Below, in pieces: positions 50,161 to 57,540 of a DNA stretch of 64,000 nucleotides. The notes beneath the pieces are model-generated. The model did not search any database, was not told where the DNA came from, and saw nothing but the letters and a program-made list of their open reading frames with translations. The stretch's first letter is position 1. The number at the start of each line of letters is the position of its first letter. The position numbers and the translations under genes are program-made. This stretch comes from Streptomyces sp. NBC_00154 (lineage in GTDB: Bacteria > Actinomycetota > Actinomycetes > Streptomycetales > Streptomycetaceae), in assembly GCF_026342835.1 (NCBI RefSeq), contig NZ_JAPEMI010000001.1, forward strand, positions 4,098,501-4,162,500, given 5' to 3'.

Positions 50161-50394
50161 ATGGCCAGCAAGGCTGAGAAGATCGTCGCCGGGCTCGGCG
50201 GTATCGACAACATCGAAGAGATCGAAGGCTGCATCACCCGCCTCCGCACCGAAGTCATCGACCCGAGCAAGGTCGACGAAGCCGCGCTCAAGGCCGCCGG
50301 CGCCCACGGCGTCGTCAAGATGGGCACCGCGATCCAGGTCGTCATCGGCACCGACGCCGACCCCATCGCCGCCGACATCGAAGACATGATGTGA
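50161..50394 (+). CDS. nagF: PTS EIIB component for N-acetylglucosamine
   Basis: 77 residues, a stand-alone EIIB. The phosphorylated cysteine is C24 (IEGCITRLRTEV), and the family's A-A-L-K-A-A-G-A-H-G-V region follows. It passes phosphate from EIIA to GlcNAc through NagE1/NagE2. ATG 50161 follows AGGGAGAAC. It is divergent from nagE1 with a dre site between. Confidence 0.92.
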   Translation: MASKAEKIVAGLGGIDNIEEIEGCITRLRTEVIDPSKVDEAALKAAGAHGVVKMGTAIQVVIGTDADPIAADIEDMM

Positions 50395-50470
50395 CCACCC
50401 GCTGAGCCCGTCCGGCTCCACACCCCACAGGCCCCGCTCCCGCCCGGACCGGGGCCTGCGGCGCAGCCGA

Positions 50471-50476
50471 TAGGCT
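50471..50476 (+). promoter_or_regulatory. -10 element (TAGGCT) of rph
   Basis: TAGGCT, a classic Streptomyces -10, ends seven bases before the rph ATG, so the message is probably leaderless. Confidence 0.55.
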
Positions 50477-50483
50477 CGACGCC

Positions 50484-51221
50484 ATGTCTCGTATCGACGG
50501 CCGCACCTCCGAACAGCTCCGCCCCGTCACCATCGAACGCGGATGGAGCAAGCACGCCGAAGGCTCAGTCCTCATCTCCTTCGGCGACACCAAGGTCTTC
50601 TGCACCGCCTCCGTCACCGAAGGCGTCCCGCGTTGGCGCAAGGGCAGCGGCGAAGGCTGGGTCACCGCCGAATACTCCATGCTGCCCCGCTCCACCAACA
50701 CCCGCGGCGACCGCGAATCCGTACGCGGCAAGATCGGCGGCCGCACCCACGAGATCAGCCGCCTCATCGGCCGCTCCCTGCGCGCCGTGATCGACTACAA
50801 GGCCCTCGGCGAGAACACCATCGTCCTCGACTGCGACGTCCTCCAGGCCGACGGTGGCACCCGCACCGCCGCCATCACCGGCGCATACGTCGCCCTCGCC
50901 GACGCCATCACCTGGGCCCAGGGCAAGAAGCTCATCAGGCACGGCCGCAAGCCGCTCACCGGCACCGTCTCGGCCGTCAGCGTCGGCATCGTCGACGGCA
51001 CCCCGCTCCTCGACCTCTGCTACGAGGAGGACGTCCGCGCCGAGACCGACATGAACGTCGTCTGCACCGGCGACGGCCGCTTCGTCGAAGTCCAGGGCAC
51101 CGCCGAGGCCGAGCCGTTCGACCGCAAGGAACTGAACGTGCTCGTCGACCTCGCCACCGCGGGCTGCGTCGACCTGACGGCCTACCAGCACGTGGCACTC
51201 GCCCGCACCCTCGGCGAGTAA
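50484..51221 (+). CDS. rph: Ribonuclease PH
   Basis: 245 residues, the usual length. It trims tRNA 3' ends phosphorolytically. Family motifs include MSRIDGRTSEQLRPVTIERG, MLPRSTNTRGDRES (phosphate site) and LDCDVLQADGGTRTAAITG. It is followed by a lipoprotein gene and rdgB, the order seen in many actinobacteria. Probably leaderless. Confidence 0.96.
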   Translation: MSRIDGRTSEQLRPVTIERGWSKHAEGSVLISFGDTKVFCTASVTEGVPRWRKGSGEGWVTAEYSMLPRSTNTRGDRESVRGKIGGRTHEISRLIGRSLRAVIDYKALGENTIVLDCDVLQADGGTRTAAITGAYVALADAITWAQGKKLIRHGRKPLTGTVSAVSVGIVDGTPLLDLCYEEDVRAETDMNVVCTGDGRFVEVQGTAEAEPFDRKELNVLVDLATAGCVDLTAYQHVALARTLGE

Positions 51222-51324
51222 AGAAGCAACCAAGTACGCACCACAGAGCGTCGTGACGAGTACGGGCGCACGGGTCGAACCGTGCGCCCGTCCGCGTATC
51301 CGCATCCGGGGAGGAACCCGCACC

Positions 51325-51723
51325 ATGGCCAAGGCCACCCGCCACCGTCGCACCACCGTCGCGCTGACCCTGACCGCCCTCACCATCGCTCTCACCGCAG
51401 CAACCGGCTGCGGCGCCGTCGACAAGGCGCTCGACTGCGTCCGTACCGCCGACGCCATCGCCACCAGCGTCAACAACCTCCAACAGGCCGTCTCCAACGC
51501 CTCGAACGACCCCACTCAGGCGGCCGAAGCACTCGACGAGATCGACAAGGAACTCGGCAACCTCGGCGACACGACCGACAACGCCGACCTCTCCAAGGCC
51601 GTCGACGACCTCCAGACCGGCGTCAAGAACGTCCGCACCTCCATAGACAACGGCGACGCCACCCCCGACGTCACCCCGGTCACCGACGCCGCCAAGGAGA
51701 TCGGCAACGTCTGCACCTCGTAG
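51325..51723 (+). CDS. Small secreted lipoprotein
   Basis: 132 residues with a signal sequence and lipobox TAATGC (residue ~28) after TLTALTIALT. The mature part is helical and acidic (LQQAVSNASNDPTQAAEALD, then DDLQTGVKNVRTSIDNG), with three cysteines. I do not recognise the family. GGGGAGGAAC precedes ATG 51325. It lies between rph and rdgB on the same strand, but its role there is unclear. Confidence 0.78.
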   Translation: MAKATRHRRTTVALTLTALTIALTAATGCGAVDKALDCVRTADAIATSVNNLQQAVSNASNDPTQAAEALDEIDKELGNLGDTTDNADLSKAVDDLQTGVKNVRTSIDNGDATPDVTPVTDAAKEIGNVCTS

Positions 51724-51745
51724 CACCGGACCCGGCCCGCCCCGC

Positions 51746-51751
51746 GATAAT
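51746..51751 (+). promoter_or_regulatory. -10 element (GATAAT) of rdgB
   Basis: GATAAT ends six bases before the rdgB ATG, implying a leaderless transcript. Confidence 0.55.
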
Positions 51752-51757
51752 CGGCAC

Positions 51758-52360
51758 ATGACCCGCCTGATCCTCGCCACCCGCAACGCCGGGAAAGTCA
51801 ACGAACTCCACGCGATCCTCGCCGACGCCGGCCTCACCCACGAACTCGTCGGCGCGGACGCGTACCCCGACATCCCCGACGTCAAGGAAACCGGCGTCAC
51901 CTTCGCCGAGAACGCCCTCCTCAAGGCCCACGCCCTCGCACAGGCCACCGGCCACCCCGCGATCGCCGACGACTCAGGCCTCTGCGTCGACGTACTCGGC
52001 GGCGCCCCCGGCATCTTCTCGGCCCGCTGGTCCGGCACTCACGGCAACGACCGCGCCAACCTGGACCTGCTCCTGGCCCAGCTCTCCGACATCGACGACG
52101 CCCACCGCGCCGCCCACTTCGCCTGCGCGGCAGCCCTCGCCCTCCCGGACGGCACGGAACACGTGGTCGAGGGCCACCTCCTCGGCACCCTGCGCCACAC
52201 CCCGTCCGGCACGAACGGCTTCGGCTACGACCCGATCCTCCAGCCGGAGGGCATGACCGTGACCTGCGCGGAACTGACCCCGGCGGAGAAGAACGCGATC
52301 AGCCACCGGGGGAAGGCGTTCCGGGCGCTGGTGCCGGTGGTGCGGGAGCTGGTGGGGTGA
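51758..52360 (+). CDS. rdgB: dITP/XTP pyrophosphatase (RdgB/HAM1)
   Basis: 200 residues. Motifs: LATRNAGKVNELHAIL, ETGVTFAENALLKA, ADDSGLCVDVLGGAPGIFSARW and AYRAL-type FRALVPVV end. It removes non-canonical purine nucleotides (dITP, dXTP) from the pool. The order rph - rdgB is conserved in actinobacteria. A terminator and a tRNA gene follow. Confidence 0.95.
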   Translation: MTRLILATRNAGKVNELHAILADAGLTHELVGADAYPDIPDVKETGVTFAENALLKAHALAQATGHPAIADDSGLCVDVLGGAPGIFSARWSGTHGNDRANLDLLLAQLSDIDDAHRAAHFACAAALALPDGTEHVVEGHLLGTLRHTPSGTNGFGYDPILQPEGMTVTCAELTPAEKNAISHRGKAFRALVPVVRELVG

Positions 52361-52369
52361 CATGCAAAT

Positions 52370-52400
52370 GGTCGCCACCTTCGAAAGGAAGGTGGCGACC
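52370..52400. terminator. Terminator between rdgB and the tRNA
   Basis: A perfect 12-bp stem (52370-52381 with 52389-52400) and 7-base loop lies just past rdgB and can also end the convergent tRNA transcript. Confidence 0.85.
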
Positions 52401-52412
52401 GCTTCTTGCCTG

Positions 52413-52487
52413 TGGGCCCGGTGGGATTCGAACCCACGACACACCGGACCTAAACCGGCGCCCTCTAGCCAGCTGGGGTACGGACCC
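52413..52487 (-). tRNA. tRNA with anticodon UAG (Leu), class I form
   Basis: On the minus strand: acceptor GGGTCCG/CGGGCCC with one G-U, 3-bp D stem, anticodon stem GCCGG/CCGGT around loop TTTAGGT (anticodon UAG, reading CUA Leu), T arm GTGGG-TTCGAAT-CCCAC and A73. The loop matches that of tRNA-Leu(UAG), but the variable loop is only five bases (GTGTC), whereas leucine tRNAs normally have a long variable arm. CCA is not encoded. The 5' end is 11 bases from the stop of an HNH nuclease gene. Confidence 0.8.
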
Positions 52488-52498
52488 GCGCGCCCACT

Positions 52499-53335
52499 CT
52501 ACTGTGCGCGGCCACGTCGGTTCGAGAAGGATTCGGTCTGGCTGTGGCAGGACGGACACAGGTATCGCAGGTTCTCGCGGCGGTTGTCGATCCGGTCGCC
52601 GTTGATGTGGTCGATCTCCAGGACCAGGCGCTTGCCCCGCCAGAGATCGTCGATGCCGCACGCAGCACACTCGTGCGGGACACCTAGATCATCAAGTGCG
52701 CGTCGCAGAAAAGCGGTCCTTGTCCGGGGCGAGGGTGGGTCGAGCCGCCTCAGTATCTCCTGTGCAGGCTTGCGGTAGGGAGAAGAGGCCCCGAGGAAGT
52801 GGCCTTGCCCTGTGAAGTGTTCGGTTGAGATGCCGTGCGCTTCGATGCTCCGCTTCACGAGAGCACGACCGGCGCCGTTGTCGACACGACCGAGAAGCCT
52901 GAGCGTGCCGGCGAGGCTGAATGATGCCTCCACGGCCGCCACCAGATCGTCTCGGGCCAGGAAGCCTGCTCCATATCGGCGGCCACGCGTGAAATGAGAG
53001 GTGTCGATGCCGTACTGGTCGAGCTTCTTGCGGACATGTCCGTACGGGCTGTCCCGGGGTGGAAGGCCCATGTACTCCAGCACTTCCCGGATGCTGTGGG
53101 AGTGTGCCGCAGCCTTGGCCAGAAGTTCTTTCGAGTACGAGCGGCGTTCTCGCTCCGGCAGTGGTTCCTCGCGGAAATGGGACGTGTCTATGCCGTAGTG
53201 CCGCAGTCGCCGGTTCAGGTAGCCGCGCGATCCGCTGCCGAGTGTGGCGCCGAGTCTGCGCATCAGATCCACCATGCTGGATGACTCGGCAGCGGCCGCC
53301 CCCAATCGTTCGCGCGTGTACATGGGAGCGCTCAC
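52499..53335 (-). CDS. HNH endonuclease with three N-terminal repeat modules
   Basis: 278 residues. Three ~50-residue modules (about 7-53, 66-114, 125-171) share the pattern A-x3-S-x-S-x3-V-L-x2-L-G ... R-R-x4-G-I-D-T-S-H-F. They end in GIDTSHF, GIDTSHF and GISTEHF. The C-terminal HNH domain has CAACGIDDLW, LEIDHINGDRIDNRR and YLCPSCHSQT, with two CxxC zinc knuckles. The modules look helix-turn-helix-like and probably read DNA. The GTG start overlaps the previous HNH gene (GTGA). It ends 11 bases before a tRNA gene on the same strand. Confidence 0.85.
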   Translation of the reverse strand: MSAPMYTRERLGAAAAESSSMVDLMRRLGATLGSGSRGYLNRRLRHYGIDTSHFREEPLPERERRSYSKELLAKAAAHSHSIREVLEYMGLPPRDSPYGHVRKKLDQYGIDTSHFTRGRRYGAGFLARDDLVAAVEASFSLAGTLRLLGRVDNGAGRALVKRSIEAHGISTEHFTGQGHFLGASSPYRKPAQEILRRLDPPSPRTRTAFLRRALDDLGVPHECAACGIDDLWRGKRLVLEIDHINGDRIDNRRENLRYLCPSCHSQTESFSNRRGRAQ

Positions 53336-53949
53336 GCCGCCCTCCGCTTACGCCCGCGATAAGTGTCCGTCGCAGAGTGGCAGTTGGGGCAGAGGAACCG
53401 CAGGTTCCCCGGTCGGTTGTCCCACCAGTTGCCGTTCCTGTGATCGACCTCGAGCCGCAGTGGTTTGTCGTTCCATACGGTGTCCGTGCCGCACTCAGCG
53501 CAGCGTTCCGGTATCCCGATCCGAAGGAGTTCTCGACGGAGCCGTGCGCCGGCGATCCGCCCGTCCTGCGGAGAGCCCAACACGAGCAGGTCGTCGCGTG
53601 AGCCTTTGGATCGGCCTCGGCGCATCGCGAAGTGGGATACATCGCCCAGAGATGCGATCCGCCTGCTGATGTGCGTGTGGCTGCCGCCCACAGGGCTGAT
53701 CCCCAGCCGCTCCAGCACCTCCGTGACCGAGGATGAGGCTGCGACCGCCTCCCTCAGAGCCTCCTCCGTGTAGCGCACCCATGTCTTCGGAAAGTGCGAC
53801 GTGTCGATCTTCGCCTCTGTCATCTTCTGGCGCAGGTAGCGCCTGCTGCCCGCCGTAGGAGTGCCCCCGCACCACCGGACCGCGTCGCTGAAGTTGTCCG
53901 TTTCACGTGCTGCCTCTTCGAGCAGCTCACGGGTGTATCGAACCGTCAT
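53332..53949 (-). CDS. HNH endonuclease with two N-terminal repeat modules
   Basis: 205 residues. Two ~50-residue modules (about 5-52 and 58-103, the first ending AKIDTSHF and the second GDVSHF) are followed by an HNH domain with CAECGTDTVW, LEVDHRNGNWWDNRP and FLCPNCHSATD. It is a paralogue of the next gene with one module fewer. GGAGGGG precedes ATG 53949. The pair resembles homing or mobile-element nucleases by context, but no integrase is present. Confidence 0.85.
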   Translation of the reverse strand: MTVRYTRELLEEAARETDNFSDAVRWCGGTPTAGSRRYLRQKMTEAKIDTSHFPKTWVRYTEEALREAVAASSSVTEVLERLGISPVGGSHTHISRRIASLGDVSHFAMRRGRSKGSRDDLLVLGSPQDGRIAGARLRRELLRIGIPERCAECGTDTVWNDKPLRLEVDHRNGNWWDNRPGNLRFLCPNCHSATDTYRGRKRRAA

Positions 53950-54041
53950 CGATCCCCTCCGTCCCCGACCGCACGTTCGCGATCTCGTAAGGAGCAACGA
54001 ACCGTTTATCGGATAGTCACGTCCGAAATGCGGTGAGATAT

Positions 54042-54085
54042 GGAACGGCCCGCCCCGCTTCGGCTGAAGCGGGGCGGGCCGTTCC
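54042..54085. terminator. Long perfect hairpin between the HNH pair and the transporter gene
   Basis: A perfect 19-bp stem (54042-54060 with 54067-54085) with a 6-base loop lies beyond the 3' end of the transporter gene (minus strand) at 54119. Confidence 0.88.
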
Positions 54086-54118
54086 CGGGGGACGGGGTCA
54101 GGGGTCAGGGGTCCGGAT

Positions 54119-55615
54119 TCAGAACTTGGGCTCAGGAGTCTGTGCCGCGCACAGCTCCGCCGCCTCCTCCTCCGTCTCCACCGACGGGGGCGAGCCGTCC
54201 AGCGGCTGCTGGGCGGTCTCCTTCATGCAGGCCACCGCGATCACGCCGACCAGGGCCGCAGCCATCGCGTAGTACGCCGGCATCAGGTTCGTGCCGCTCC
54301 AGCTGATCAGCGCTGTGATCACCAGCGGGGTCGTACCGCCGAAGAGCGAGGCCGAGAGGTTGTAGCCGACCGACAGGGAGCCGTAGCGGACCTGGGTGGG
54401 GAAGAGGGCGGGGAGTGCGGCGGACATCGTGCCGAGCATGCAGACCAGGGAGAGCCCCAACATCAGCATGCCGATCGTGATGGCCGGGATGCCGTCCTGG
54501 CGGATCAGCAGGAAGGAGGGGAGCGAGAGGCAGAGGAAACCCAGCATCCCCGCCATCAGCAGCGGCTTGCGGCCGAAGCGGTCGGAGAGCTTGCCGACCT
54601 GGCTGATGATCAGCATCAGGAAGACCATGACGGCGAGCAGGATGAGCAGGCCGTGGGTCTCGCTGTAGCCGAGTTCGTCGGAGAGGTACGTCGGCATGTA
54701 CGACAGCAGCATGTAGTCGGTGATGTTGTAGGCGCCGACGAGGCAGATGCAGAGGATCAGCGTCGGCCAGTACTGCCGGAAGATCTTTGCGAGGTCACCC
54801 TTGGCGGTCGTCTCGACGCTGTCGGCGGCCTCGGTGGCCTGAGCGTTGCTGCCCTCCAGTTTCTGGAAGGCCGGGGTCTCGTCGAGGCGCAGTCGGAGGT
54901 AGAGGCCGACCAGGCCGAGGGGGCCGGCGACGAGGAACGGGATGCGCCAGCCCCAGGACTCCATGGCGGGGGTGTCGAGGACGGCGGTGAGTGCGGTGAC
55001 GAGACCGGCTGCGCCGACGTATCCGGCCAGGGTGCCGAATTCGAGGAAGCTGCCGAAGTAGCCGCGGCGCTTGTCGGGGGCGTACTCGGCGATGAAGGTG
55101 GATGCGCCGCCGTACTCCCCGCCGGTGGAGAAGCCCTGGACCAGCCGGAAGAAGATCAGCAGGGCGGGTGCCCAGAGGCCGATCGAGGCGTGGGACGGGA
55201 TGACGCCGATGGCGAAGGTGCCGACCGCCATCATGATCATGGTGAGGGCGAGGACCTTCTTGCGGCCGATCCGGTCGCCCATGGGGCCGAAGAACATTCC
55301 GCCGAGCGGGCGTACCAGGAAGGCGACCGCGAAGGTGGCGAACGAGGAGAGCAGCTGGGTGGTGCTGTTCCCGGACGGGAAGAACACGTGCCCCAGGGTG
55401 ACGGCCAGGTAGGAGTAGATGCCGAAGTCGAACCACTCCATGGCGTTGCCGAGGGAGGCCGCCTTCACCGCCCGCTTGACTGCCTGGTCGTCGGTGACGG
55501 TGATGTCGGACCGGCGCAGCCTGGGGTTCCTCCGCTTCCGGATGGCGCGGAAGAGGGTGGGGTGGCGTTTGACCGCTTCGGGGTCGGCCACCTGCTGAAG
55601 GTCGGAGGCCGCCAT
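54119..55615 (-). CDS. MHS-family MFS transporter, ProP-like
   Basis: 498 residues, 12 membrane helices. Signatures of the metabolite:H+ symporter family: GNAMEWFDFGIYSYLAVTLG, MFFGPMGDRIGRKKVL and the RLVQGFSTGGEYGGA loop. ProP moves proline, betaine and ectoine under osmotic stress; other MHS members carry citrate or shikimate. Residues 1-45 are an extended basic N-terminus. A link to the betaine ABC system elsewhere in the window is possible but not shown. Confidence 0.87.
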   Translation of the reverse strand: MAASDLQQVADPEAVKRHPTLFRAIRKRRNPRLRRSDITVTDDQAVKRAVKAASLGNAMEWFDFGIYSYLAVTLGHVFFPSGNSTTQLLSSFATFAVAFLVRPLGGMFFGPMGDRIGRKKVLALTMIMMAVGTFAIGVIPSHASIGLWAPALLIFFRLVQGFSTGGEYGGASTFIAEYAPDKRRGYFGSFLEFGTLAGYVGAAGLVTALTAVLDTPAMESWGWRIPFLVAGPLGLVGLYLRLRLDETPAFQKLEGSNAQATEAADSVETTAKGDLAKIFRQYWPTLILCICLVGAYNITDYMLLSYMPTYLSDELGYSETHGLLILLAVMVFLMLIISQVGKLSDRFGRKPLLMAGMLGFLCLSLPSFLLIRQDGIPAITIGMLMLGLSLVCMLGTMSAALPALFPTQVRYGSLSVGYNLSASLFGGTTPLVITALISWSGTNLMPAYYAMAAALVGVIAVACMKETAQQPLDGSPPSVETEEEAAELCAAQTPEPKF

Positions 55616-55727
55616 GGCCGGGTCCTTTCCTCGGTGGATGTTCCAGGAAAGGCTTCTGCGCGGTCATGGCGGTCGCAAACCGATGGGGCGTGAAAGTGCG
55701 ACGCCCGTCACAGGGGCGCGGCGGCGG

Positions 55728-56195
55728 TCAGATGCCGAGGTCCTTGATGATCTTGGCTACGTGGCCGGTTGCCTTGACGTTGTAGAGGGCGCGTTCGACC
55801 TTGCCCTCCTCGTCGACGATGACCGTGGAGCGGATGACGCCCGTCACCGTTTTGCCGTAGAGCTTCTTCTCGCCGAATGCGCCGTAGGCCTGGAGGGTCT
55901 CCTTGGACGGGTCGCCGACCAGTGTGACCTCGAGGTGTTCCTTCTCGCGGAACTTGGCGAGCTTCTCCGGCTTGTCGGGGGAGACGCCGATGACGTCGTA
56001 TCCGGCGCCGGTCAGGAGCCCCAGGTTGTCCGTGAAGTCGCATGCCTGCTTGGTGCAGCCGGGGGTGAGGGCGGCCGGGTAGAAGTAGACGATGACTTTG
56101 CGGCCCTTGTGGTCGGCGAGCGAGATGTCGTTGCCGTCGGCGTCGGGGAGGGTGAAGGCCGGGGCGGTGTCGCCGGGCTGGAGTCGCTCGCTCAT
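55728..56195 (-). CDS. bcp: Thioredoxin-dependent peroxiredoxin (Bcp/PrxQ)
   Basis: 155 residues. Peroxidatic C47 and resolving C52 lie in LTPGCTKQACDF, the atypical 2-Cys PrxQ arrangement; DYDVIGVSPDKPEKLAKFRE-type motif follows. It reduces hydroperoxides using thioredoxin. The ATG is at 56195. It faces a DUF3618 gene in the opposite direction. Confidence 0.93.
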   Translation of the reverse strand: MSERLQPGDTAPAFTLPDADGNDISLADHKGRKVIVYFYPAALTPGCTKQACDFTDNLGLLTGAGYDVIGVSPDKPEKLAKFREKEHLEVTLVGDPSKETLQAYGAFGEKKLYGKTVTGVIRSTVIVDEEGKVERALYNVKATGHVAKIIKDLGI

Positions 56196-56322
56196 GGTTC
56201 TCCTCAAGGGCATGTGGGGTGTACGGGACCGAGGGTAATAGGGGTGCCGCCGGGTGTGCGGGCGGCCGAGCTGACAGACTGTCGATGAAGGTTTACCGGA
56301 CGACGACCACGGAGGCGGCGCA

Positions 56323-56643
56323 GTGTCGGATGCCAGGACCCCTGCGCAGATCGAGGCGGACATCATCAGCAGGCGTGAGCAGCTTGCGGTGGTGCTCGAT
56401 GAGATCGGGGTGCGGGTGCACCCGAAGACGATCATCGGCGATGCGAAGGCCAAGGCTGTCGAGGCCGCCGACCGGACGGCCGGGCGGGCGTATGTCGCGG
56501 TGAATCGGACGGTGTCCGATGTGAAGGCGCAGTTTGTGTCGGAGGACGGCGCGCCGCGTCTGGAGCGGGTGATTCCGGTGGCGTTGCTGGCGGTGGGTGT
56601 GATCGGACTGGTTGTGGCGTCGGCGCGGCGCAAGAAGCGCTGA
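56323..56643 (+). CDS. DUF3618 protein with C-terminal membrane helix
   Basis: 106 residues. The DUF3618 motif ARTPAQIEADIISRREQLA lies at the N-terminus, followed by a helical charged region and one C-terminal membrane helix (VIPVALLAVGVIGLVVA) with a basic RRKKR tail. The function is unknown; such proteins are thought to be membrane-surface scaffolds. GTG 56323 follows GGAGGCGG. Confidence 0.85.
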   Translation: MSDARTPAQIEADIISRREQLAVVLDEIGVRVHPKTIIGDAKAKAVEAADRTAGRAYVAVNRTVSDVKAQFVSEDGAPRLERVIPVALLAVGVIGLVVASARRKKR

Positions 56644-56698
56644 GAAGGCTGACCCCCGGGGGCGTGCGGCGCGGCTGTGGACAGGTAGGTTTCGGGTC

Positions 56699-57037
56699 GT
56701 GAGCGAGAACACCGACGACAAGCTGCCCATTCGTATGCTGCATGACCGCGTGCTGGTCCGGTCCGATACGCCCGAGGGCGAACGGCGTTCGGGCGGCGGC
56801 ATCCTGATTCCGGCGACGGCTGCGGTCGGTCGTCGACTGGCCTGGGCCGTGGTGGTCGCGGTCGGCCAGAACGTGCGGACGGTGGAGCCGGGCGACCGGG
56901 TGCTGTACGACCCCGAGGACCGTGCGGAGGTCGAGGTGCGCGGTGTGGCGTATGTGCTGATGCGGGAGCGGGATCTGCACGCGGTGGCTGCGGACCGGTT
57001 CGAGGGTTCGGTGGATTCGACCGGGCTGTATCTGTAG
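56699..57037 (+). CDS. GroES-like (Cpn10) protein
   Basis: 112 residues with a Cpn10 fold: LPIRMLHDRVLVRSDTPEG, SGGGILIPATA and DRVLYDPEDRAEVEVRGV. It is not next to groEL, and the mobile-loop region differs from GroES, so it may be a paralogue with another partner. It begins at GTG 56699, near the DUF3618 stop, with a strong terminator downstream. Confidence 0.82.
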   Translation: MSENTDDKLPIRMLHDRVLVRSDTPEGERRSGGGILIPATAAVGRRLAWAVVVAVGQNVRTVEPGDRVLYDPEDRAEVEVRGVAYVLMRERDLHAVAADRFEGSVDSTGLYL

Positions 57038-57058
57038 CTCTCCCGATGTGCCCGACGT

Positions 57059-57090
57059 AAGGCCTGGTGACAGCCGTCACCAGGCCTTTT
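57059..57090 (+). terminator. Intrinsic terminator before the riboswitch
   Basis: A perfect 13-bp stem (57059-57071 with 57076-57088), AGCC loop, and TTTT tail. It separates the GroES-like gene from the riboswitch transcript. Confidence 0.9.
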
Positions 57091-57114
57091 GCTTGTTCTT
57101 TGCTATGTTGGTGG

Positions 57115-57163
57115 GACCCCGACGAGACGCGCCGTACCGGGCTTCCGCAAAGACGACGCACCC
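57115..57163 (+). promoter_or_regulatory. Guanidine-III-type riboswitch (ykkC-III)
   Basis: The segment contains CCCGACGAGACGCGCCGTACCGGG and then CAAAGACGACGC, closely matching the known actinobacterial guanidine-III aptamer (CCGGACGAGGUGCGCCGUACC ... ACAAGACGGCGC in Thermobifida fusca), including the CGACGAG, GCGCCGUACC and AAGACG elements. It lies 38 bases before an SMR transporter gene of the SugE/Gdx type, the classic target. The ribosome site GGAGG is at 57190-57194. Confidence 0.85.
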
Positions 57164-57201
57164 GTGATGTCCGTGTGTCTGTGTGTGTCGGAGGTGCCGT
57201 C

Positions 57202-57522
57202 GTGGCGTGGGTTCTGCTTGCTGTGGCCGGTCTGCTGGAAGTGGGCTGGTCGATCGGGATGAAGTACACCGACGGGTTCACCCGGCTGTGGCCGAGTGTG
57301 TTCACCGGATTCGGGATCGTGGCCAGCATGGTGCTGTTGTCGCAGGCGGCGAAGTCGCTGCCGATCGGTACGGCGTACGGCGTGTGGGTCGGTATCGGTG
57401 CGGCGGGGGCGGCGGTGCTGGGCATGGTGGTGCTGCATGAGCCGGTGACCGCCGCCCGGGTCTTCTTCGTGTGTCTGTTGCTGGTGGCCGTGGTGGGGCT
57501 GAAGGCGACCTCGGGGCACTGA
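57202..57522 (+). CDS. gdx: SMR-family guanidinium exporter (Gdx/SugE-like)
   Basis: 106 residues, four membrane helices. It matches SugE/Gdx: WVLLAVAGLLEVGWSIGMKY, with the catalytic glutamate of helix 1 in LLEVGW, and LPIGTAYGVWVGIGAAGA. Gdx proteins exchange guanidinium for protons. The GTG start follows GGAGG. The upstream guanidine-III-like element makes guanidinium the most likely substrate, not a multidrug role. Confidence 0.9.
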   Translation: MAWVLLAVAGLLEVGWSIGMKYTDGFTRLWPSVFTGFGIVASMVLLSQAAKSLPIGTAYGVWVGIGAAGAAVLGMVVLHEPVTAARVFFVCLLLVAVVGLKATSGH

Positions 57523-57540
57523 GCCGTCGGTCGGCCGGAT

